Shown one piece after another: positions 8,758 to 11,972 of a stretch of DNA of 11,972 bases (positions within the stretch are counted from its first letter, which is position 1; every line of letters begins with the position of its first letter). Origin of the DNA: Methanosarcinales archaeon (GTDB lineage: Archaea > Halobacteriota > Methanosarcinia > Methanosarcinales > Methanocomedenaceae); the NCBI GenBank assembly GCA_030666885.1, contig DAOUWY010000030.1, positions 1-11,972 of the forward strand, in the 5' to 3' direction. The translations under genes and the position numbers were made by a program. Under the pieces are notes generated by a model. The model saw nothing but the letters and a program-made list of their open reading frames with translations, was not told the origin of the DNA and ran no database searches.

Positions 8758-8837
8758 ATATTGTGTAAAATCCAAAATTCCAACATTTATTCTGCATGAT
8801 GGGGGGAGAACTAAGTGTAAAATCTTGGTTATTTTTT
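8758..8837. other. Convergent intergenic gap with a 10-bp direct repeat
   Basis: This 80-base gap separates the convergent eCIS and pyrK operons. GTGTAAAATC occurs twice (8763-8772 and 8815-8824), 52 bases apart in the same orientation. On the minus strand each copy reads GATTTTACAC, giving short T runs that could help end the pyrK transcript. No gene or strong hairpin is seen. Confidence 0.5.
8832..8837 (+). terminator. Oligo-T tract, possible terminator of the eCIS operon
   Basis: Six consecutive T on the + strand lie 75 bases after the DUF6519 stop, immediately before the convergent pyrK stop codon. Archaeal RNA polymerase commonly terminates at such U-rich stretches without a hairpin. 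A second T6 lies at 8851-8856 inside pyrK. Confidence 0.45.
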
Positions 8838-9677
8838 CTAAAACATTATCTTTTTTCCTGTGGCATCCCTGTGGTACTTTCCCAATTCACTTTTTATAAG
8901 CAGATCACCACTTAACACCGGACCGTCCCTGCAAACCCGCAGACCCGATGGATCAATGGTACATGCGCCGCATACACCTATTCCACACTTGAAATATCTG
9001 TGAAGACTTAATTGTGCCATTGCCTCAAGCCCTGCTGCCTGGAGAATATCCAGCACGCTTTTCATCATCGACTCCGGACCGCAGATATAGAACTGGTCAA
9101 ACCCGGCCAGGTTGAACATGTCCATTGCTCCTGTTATAAACCCGTGATGACCTTTACTTCCATCGTCAGTAGCTATACTGACCGCACCACAATTTGAAAA
9201 ATGTTTTTCGAAAAGCAGTTCATCCGCTGTCCTGGCCCCTATCAGGGTAGTAACATCCAGGCCACCGGACCGGGCTTGCTGCGCCAGGGGCAGCAGGGGT
9301 GCACCACCCACGCCGCCTGCAATGACCATAATCTTATTACTTTTCCCATCCCCATCCTCTTCTCCGTTCCCATTCCCGTTCCCATCTCCTCCTTTCACTT
9401 TCACGTACCCTTTCACTTCAAATCCATTACCGAACGGCCCCCTGATGCCAATACTATCGCCCACTTCCAGCTGTGACAGCGCTTCAGTAGCCTCGCCCAC
9501 CCTCTGCACAGTGATGCTGCCAGGGTGTGACAGGGCCATCGGGACTTCATCCAGGCCCCGGACCCATACCATTACGAACTGGCCGGGTGCGGCATCCAGT
9601 TCAATATCGGTCACAAGGGTGGTAATGGTAGGGGTCTCCCTGATGATCTTAGTTATTACCGCATTTACCGGTCTCAC
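8838..9677 (-). CDS. pyrK: Dihydroorotate dehydrogenase B electron-transfer subunit PyrK
   Basis: This is the 279-residue FAD and [2Fe-2S] subunit that passes electrons from PyrD-bound FMN to NAD+ in pyrimidine synthesis (dihydroorotate to orotate). The N-terminal flavin-binding barrel includes PGQFVMVWVRG and a PMALS motif. The NAD-binding part begins at IMVIAGGVGGAPLLPLAQQA (about 116-135) and contains FYICGPESMM (about 196-205). The iron-sulfur ligands are C231, C236, C239 and C249 in CGIGVCGACT...LRVC, in the archaeal PyrK pattern. A Gly/Asn/Asp/Glu-rich insert (residues 96-111) sits between the two parts and lengthens the protein. The start codon is GTG (9677-9675), overlapping the pyrD stop by 4 bases (GTGA), with GGTGG just upstream, so translation is probably coupled. 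It is cytoplasmic and forms a complex with PyrD. Confidence 0.95.
   Translation of the reverse strand: MRPVNAVITKIIRETPTITTLVTDIELDAAPGQFVMVWVRGLDEVPMALSHPGSITVQRVGEATEALSQLEVGDSIGIRGPFGNGFEVKGYVKVKGGDGNGNGNGEEDGDGKSNKIMVIAGGVGGAPLLPLAQQARSGGLDVTTLIGARTADELLFEKHFSNCGAVSIATDDGSKGHHGFITGAMDMFNLAGFDQFYICGPESMMKSVLDILQAAGLEAMAQLSLHRYFKCGIGVCGACTIDPSGLRVCRDGPVLSGDLLIKSELGKYHRDATGKKIMF
9345..9392 (-). repeat. Low-complexity Gly/Asn/Asp/Glu-coding tract inside pyrK
   Basis: On the coding strand this is a run of GGN codons alternating with AAC, AAT, GAT or GAA, with a near-perfect repeat of GGGAAC/GGGAAT units. It encodes residues 96-111 (GGDGNGNGNGEEDGDG). Immediately before it the motif GTGAAAG occurs three times. 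The pattern suggests replication-slippage expansion of a surface linker. Confidence 0.8.
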
Positions 9678-10588
9678 TGTTCCACCATCCTGTGGGCAAG
9701 TCCGGTTATATCGTCCAGAGAATGATCATTGGCCTTCAGGTAAGCGGACAATCCACTGGTAATCTCACTGAAAATATTAACATTATCATAAACAGCAGAG
9801 CCCACCTGTACTGCCGACGCCCCGGCCATCATCATCTCCACAGCATCCTGCCAGCTTTTAATACCTCCCACACCTATGACTGGAATATCCAGTGCTTTGT
9901 ACAGATCATATACGCATTTTACAGCTACCGGACGTACTGCAGGCCCGGAAAGTCCCCCGTACAGGTTGCCCAGGATAGGATACCCGCTATGGATATCTAT
10001 CGCCATGCCCCGAACCGTATTGATCGCAACAACAGCATCGGCCCCACCCCTGCTCGCAGCCTCACCTATCTCCACGATATCTGTGACATTCGGGGTGAGC
10101 TTGACCCATACCGGTGCATCGGTTGTCTGTTTGGCAGCCATGGTGATCTCTTCCACCAGTACCGGGTCAGTACCAACTACAGTTCCATAACCACTGGCAT
10201 GGGGACAGCTCACATTTAATTCGTAGGCACTGGCACCTTCAAGTCCGAGGATTATTTCTGCAAACTCATCCGGATGTGCCCCGAAAACGCTGACGATCAC
10301 AGGAACGCCGCCTTCACTGGCAATAGAGAGTTCTTCCCTGAAATCCCTGAAAGACGGATTAGGCAGGCCCATTGCATTCAGGAATCCACAATCCAGTTTG
10401 AGCATAGTAGGGTTCGTGTGGCCTTCCTTTGGGTCGGAGCCTATGGACTTTGTGACCACAGCGCCCGCACCTTCCCCGGCCATACGCTTCAGGGAGGCAC
10501 CAGTGGTGCCAAGAATACCTGCCGCCAGTATCGTCGGGTTTTCCAGTTCAAGCCCGGTAAGTTGTATCGAAAGATCGCTTGAGGGCAT
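9674..10588 (-). CDS. pyrD: Dihydroorotate dehydrogenase, class 1B catalytic subunit PyrD
   Basis: This FMN-containing TIM-barrel enzyme oxidises dihydroorotate to orotate, the fourth step of UMP synthesis. With ATG 10588 it has 304 residues, the normal class 1B length. Visible family signatures are NPTILAAGILG (17-27), the substrate-binding NAMGLPN (71-77), ELNVSCPH (123-130) with Cys128 as the expected catalytic base, WVKLTPN (161-167), GLSGPAVRP (212-220), and the FMN phosphate motifs GVGGI (239-243) and GSAVYD (263-268). Cys at the base position and the adjacent pyrK indicate class 1B. The ATG at 10597, which overlaps the upstream stop, is an alternative start three codons longer. The open frame extends further to 10666, but those extra residues do not resemble the family. 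The upstream ADH synthase stop is 1 base away and the pyrK start overlaps its stop. Confidence 0.95.
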   Translation of the reverse strand: MPSSDLSIQLTGLELENPTILAAGILGTTGASLKRMAGEGAGAVVTKSIGSDPKEGHTNPTMLKLDCGFLNAMGLPNPSFRDFREELSIASEGGVPVIVSVFGAHPDEFAEIILGLEGASAYELNVSCPHASGYGTVVGTDPVLVEEITMAAKQTTDAPVWVKLTPNVTDIVEIGEAASRGGADAVVAINTVRGMAIDIHSGYPILGNLYGGLSGPAVRPVAVKCVYDLYKALDIPVIGVGGIKSWQDAVEMMMAGASAVQVGSAVYDNVNIFSEITSGLSAYLKANDHSLDDITGLAHRMVEQ

Positions 10589-10589
10589 G

Positions 10590-11399
10590 CTATCCATAGA
10601 CCTCTTCAACCGTATATCCGTTATGCACAACCTTTGATATTTTTCCCACCAGGGCCACCGGGTCATCTGCCTGGAATACGTTCTTTCCTATTGCCACACC
10701 CCGCCCGCCTGAGTGTATAGAATCATATACCATCTGTAAAAGGTCATGCTCGGTCTCCATCCTGGGCCCTCCGGCTACAACAATCGGTACAGGACATCCG
10801 TCAACTACTTCCCGAAATGTTTCCGGGTCACCGGTATAATTTGTCTTGACAATATCTGCGCCAAGTTCGGCACCTACACGTGCCGCATGCTTGACATACT
10901 CTACATCATGTTCGGAATAAACCTTTGGTCCTCTTGGATACATCATTGCCACCAGGGGCATACCCCATTCATCGCATTTTCCGGCCATCATGCCCAGCCC
11001 ATTCAACATCTCTGCTTCATCATCGGCACCAACGTTAATATGTACTGATACTGCATCTGCTCCTACTTTTATTGCCTCTTCCACTGAGGTGACCAGTACC
11101 TTATGGTTGGGGTCTGGGCCCAGTGAAGTGGACGCTGACAGGTGTATGATAAGTCCCACATCCCTGCCGTAACCACGGTGGCCGTACTTGGGTAAACCCA
11201 TGTGTCCCAGTACAGCATTGGCACCGCCTTGGGCCACTTTATTCACCATTTTTGATAGGTCGCTCAATCCTTTTATGGGACCTGCACCAACACCGTGGTC
11301 CATGGGGATAATTATTGTCCGAAGTGTATCCCGGTCAAAAATCCGTCCCATACGTACAGATTTCCCAATGTTTAGAGACCTTATGACATTCGTTTTCAT
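10590..11399 (-). CDS. aroA': 2-amino-3,7-dideoxy-D-threo-hept-6-ulosonate (ADH) synthase
   Basis: This 269-residue class I aldolase-type TIM barrel is of the MJ0400 family. It condenses L-aspartate semialdehyde with 6-deoxy-5-ketofructose 1-phosphate to give ADH, the first step of the archaeal route to 3-dehydroquinate and aromatic amino acids. IIIPMDHGVGAGPI (29-42) contains Asp34, MMYPRG (152-157) contains Tyr154 and DIVKTNYTGD (182-191) contains the Schiff-base Lys185. These match, with a one-residue shift, the Asp33, Tyr153 and Lys184 I recall for MJ0400. VVAGGPR (207-213) and GGRGVAIGKNVFQ (231-243) are phosphate-binding loops. ATG 11399 is preferred over the GTG at 11408 because an AGGTGG site ends 5 bases before it. 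It is the first gene of the aroA'-pyrD-pyrK operon. The alternative annotation, fructose-bisphosphate aldolase (DhnA family), is less likely given the archaeal context. Confidence 0.93.
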   Translation of the reverse strand: MKTNVIRSLNIGKSVRMGRIFDRDTLRTIIIPMDHGVGAGPIKGLSDLSKMVNKVAQGGANAVLGHMGLPKYGHRGYGRDVGLIIHLSASTSLGPDPNHKVLVTSVEEAIKVGADAVSVHINVGADDEAEMLNGLGMMAGKCDEWGMPLVAMMYPRGPKVYSEHDVEYVKHAARVGAELGADIVKTNYTGDPETFREVVDGCPVPIVVAGGPRMETEHDLLQMVYDSIHSGGRGVAIGKNVFQADDPVALVGKISKVVHNGYTVEEVYG

Positions 11400-11404
11400 G
11401 TGTT

Positions 11405-11410
11405 CCACCT
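11405..11410 (-). promoter_or_regulatory. Shine-Dalgarno site of ADH synthase
   Basis: On the minus strand AGGTGG ends 5 bases before ATG 11399. The alternative GTG start at 11408 lies inside this site, which argues for the ATG. Confidence 0.7.
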
Positions 11411-11455
11411 GGAAATATTCAAGGTTCTGATTGTACTTATTTATTTAGATTCCAG

Positions 11456-11463
11456 TAAATATA
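11456..11463 (-). promoter_or_regulatory. Candidate TATA box of the aroA'-pyrD-pyrK operon
   Basis: The minus strand reads TATATTTA here, which would place transcription start roughly 25 bases downstream and leave a leader of about 35 bases with the AGGTGG site. A competing box is GTATATATAC at 11495-11504, palindromic and usable on either strand, which would give a longer leader. The choice between them cannot be settled from sequence. Confidence 0.4.
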
Positions 11464-11779
11464 GTCTCCCGCTAAACTTATGAGAATTCGAACTGTATAT
11501 ATACGTAGATTTGCTGCATCGGGGTATGTCCCAGATCAATTGACTAAATTTAAATAGGCTCTTCGCTTTCCAGTATAGAAAGATATGATTAAAGTATCTT
11601 TTTGAAGATATTTATTAACGATCTAGTCTTGAAGATTTCGCTATCTACGGAAACTTTAATTTTCAATGCATTCCTTTTATGAATTATTTCTTTTGCATCG
11701 TGGATATTATATTACCCATAGAAAACAGCTTAGAGCTATTATATTCTATATCAAAGAATATATAGACCCATAACTGTTT

Positions 11780-11827
11780 GGTATCATGATACTAATTTGT
11801 ATATAAATTAGCTGGTATTGCAATACC
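11780..11827 (+). promoter_or_regulatory. Probable regulated promoter: TATA box framed by two GGTAT dyads
   Basis: TATATAAA (11800-11807) is a good archaeal TATA box, placed so that transcription would start close to the ATG at 11834, giving a leaderless or nearly leaderless mRNA. It sits inside an inverted repeat CTAATTT-N6-AAATTAG (11792-11811). It is flanked upstream by GGTATCATGATACT (11780-11793, 12-base perfect core) and downstream by the perfect 14-base palindrome GGTATTGCAATACC (11814-11827). The two outer dyads share GGTAT-N4-ATAC, with centres 34 bases apart. This is the arrangement expected for a repressor that blocks TBP/TFB or polymerase. The regulator is unknown. Confidence 0.6.
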
Positions 11828-11833
11828 AATGAG

Positions 11834-11972
11834 ATGGATATGACAGACTTCACGATCCAGAATCCCTGGTGGAAGGGAAGAAGCCACATAAAAGATGATA
11901 AGCACATAATAAATTTTTCTGAAAAAAAATACCAGTGGCATTCCCCAGTATTGGATGAACTGGAACTCATAC
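11834..11972 (+). CDS. Probable archaeal AAA-type ATPase, N-terminal fragment cut by window edge
   Basis: Only 46 codons are visible, ending at the window edge. The opening MDMTDFTIQNPWWKGR followed by HIKDDKHIINFSEKKYQW and SPVLDEL resembles the leader of archaeal ATPases of the COG1373-like type, with a conserved NPWW and a charged 'DDK' stretch. In those proteins a Walker A motif follows within a few tens of residues, but that part lies outside the window. ATG 11834 is chosen because an in-frame stop lies at 11804-11806; ATG 11840 is the alternative. There is no clear ribosome binding site, consistent with a leaderless transcript from the TATA box at 11800. The assignment rests on N-terminal resemblance only. 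Confidence 0.6.
   Translation, partial: MDMTDFTIQNPWWKGRSHIKDDKHIINFSEKKYQWHSPVLDELELI

Larger units (their letters stand above)
11400..11833. other. AT-rich divergent intergenic region without a convincing gene
   Basis: This stretch of about 430 bases lies between the minus-strand biosynthetic operon and a + strand ATPase gene. No coding frame in it has a credible start and length. It holds candidate TATA boxes for both sides. It also has a TATA-like TTTAAATA on the + strand (11549-11556) with nothing coding after it, an AAAGATA/TATCTTT inverted repeat (11579-11585 with 11595-11601) and a TATATTCT/AGAATATA inverted repeat (11740-11747 with 11755-11762). The base composition makes chance inverted repeats likely. 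Confidence 0.6.

Noticed and set aside
8798..8893. Small + strand ORF beginning in the convergent gap after a G-rich stretch
   Set aside because: Most of it is antisense to the pyrK C-terminus, with no ribosome binding site at the right spacing and no recognisable product.
9322..9762. 146-codon open frame on the + strand antisense to pyrK, rich in Pro/Phe/Ser
   Set aside because: The composition is the mirror of the pyrK low-complexity tract, and it lies over conserved pyrK and pyrD coding sequence.
10589..10666. Longer pyrD start at 10666 inside the ADH synthase gene
   Set aside because: The extra N-terminal residues are encoded antiphase to the ADH synthase C-terminus, do not resemble any PyrD N-terminus, and would make the protein longer than the family norm.
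11746..11970. 74-codon minus-strand open frame at the right edge
   Set aside because: It is antisense to the recognised ATPase N-terminus and covers the TATA/operator region.
1..11972. CRISPR array, tRNA, rRNA, insertion sequence or integrase
   Set aside because: No regularly spaced repeats, tRNA-like cloverleaf, rRNA sequence, transposase or recombinase motifs were seen on either strand.

Overview
The window looks archaeal, most likely from Methanosarcinales in the broad sense (a methanogen or an ANME-2/Methanoperedens-type relative). Three things point there. One gene encodes the archaeal aldolase that opens the alternative shikimate route. The promoter-like elements are TATA boxes rather than -35/-10 boxes. 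The C-terminus of one gene closely resembles the duplicated S-layer domain of Methanosarcina. The exact lineage cannot be fixed from this sequence alone.

Bases 2-8757 (+ strand) are the 3' part of an operon of phage-tail-like genes of the kind found in extracellular contractile injection system (eCIS) loci. In order they are the C-terminal part of a baseplate assembly protein that begins before the window, a second complete baseplate assembly protein, a tail-protein-I-like protein carrying a probable beta-helix, and a 919-residue DUF6519 protein. The genes are packed with a 4-base gap, a 4-base overlap and a 20-base gap, all on one strand, so they are probably cotranscribed. Sheath, tube, spike, tape-measure and ATPase genes are not in the window and would be expected upstream. 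The most striking point is that the last about 125 residues of the DUF6519 protein look like a Methanosarcinales S-layer domain. This suggests that the particle engages or anchors in an archaeal S-layer.

Bases 8838-11399 (- strand) form a compact housekeeping operon transcribed toward the eCIS genes: 2-amino-3,7-dideoxy-D-threo-hept-6-ulosonate (ADH) synthase, then dihydroorotate dehydrogenase PyrD (class 1B), then its electron-transfer subunit PyrK. The genes abut or overlap. PyrK carries a Gly/Asn/Asp-rich low-complexity insertion between its two main domains. The 80-base convergent gap (8758-8837) holds an oligo-T stretch that could end the eCIS transcript.

Bases 11400-11833 are an AT-rich divergent intergenic region with no convincing gene. 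It holds the probable promoter of the minus-strand operon and, at its right end, a TATA box framed by two related GGTAT-N4-ATAC(C) dyads. This box lies directly before a + strand gene that begins at 11834 and runs off the window. The visible 46 codons of that gene resemble the N-terminus of an archaeal AAA-type ATPase.
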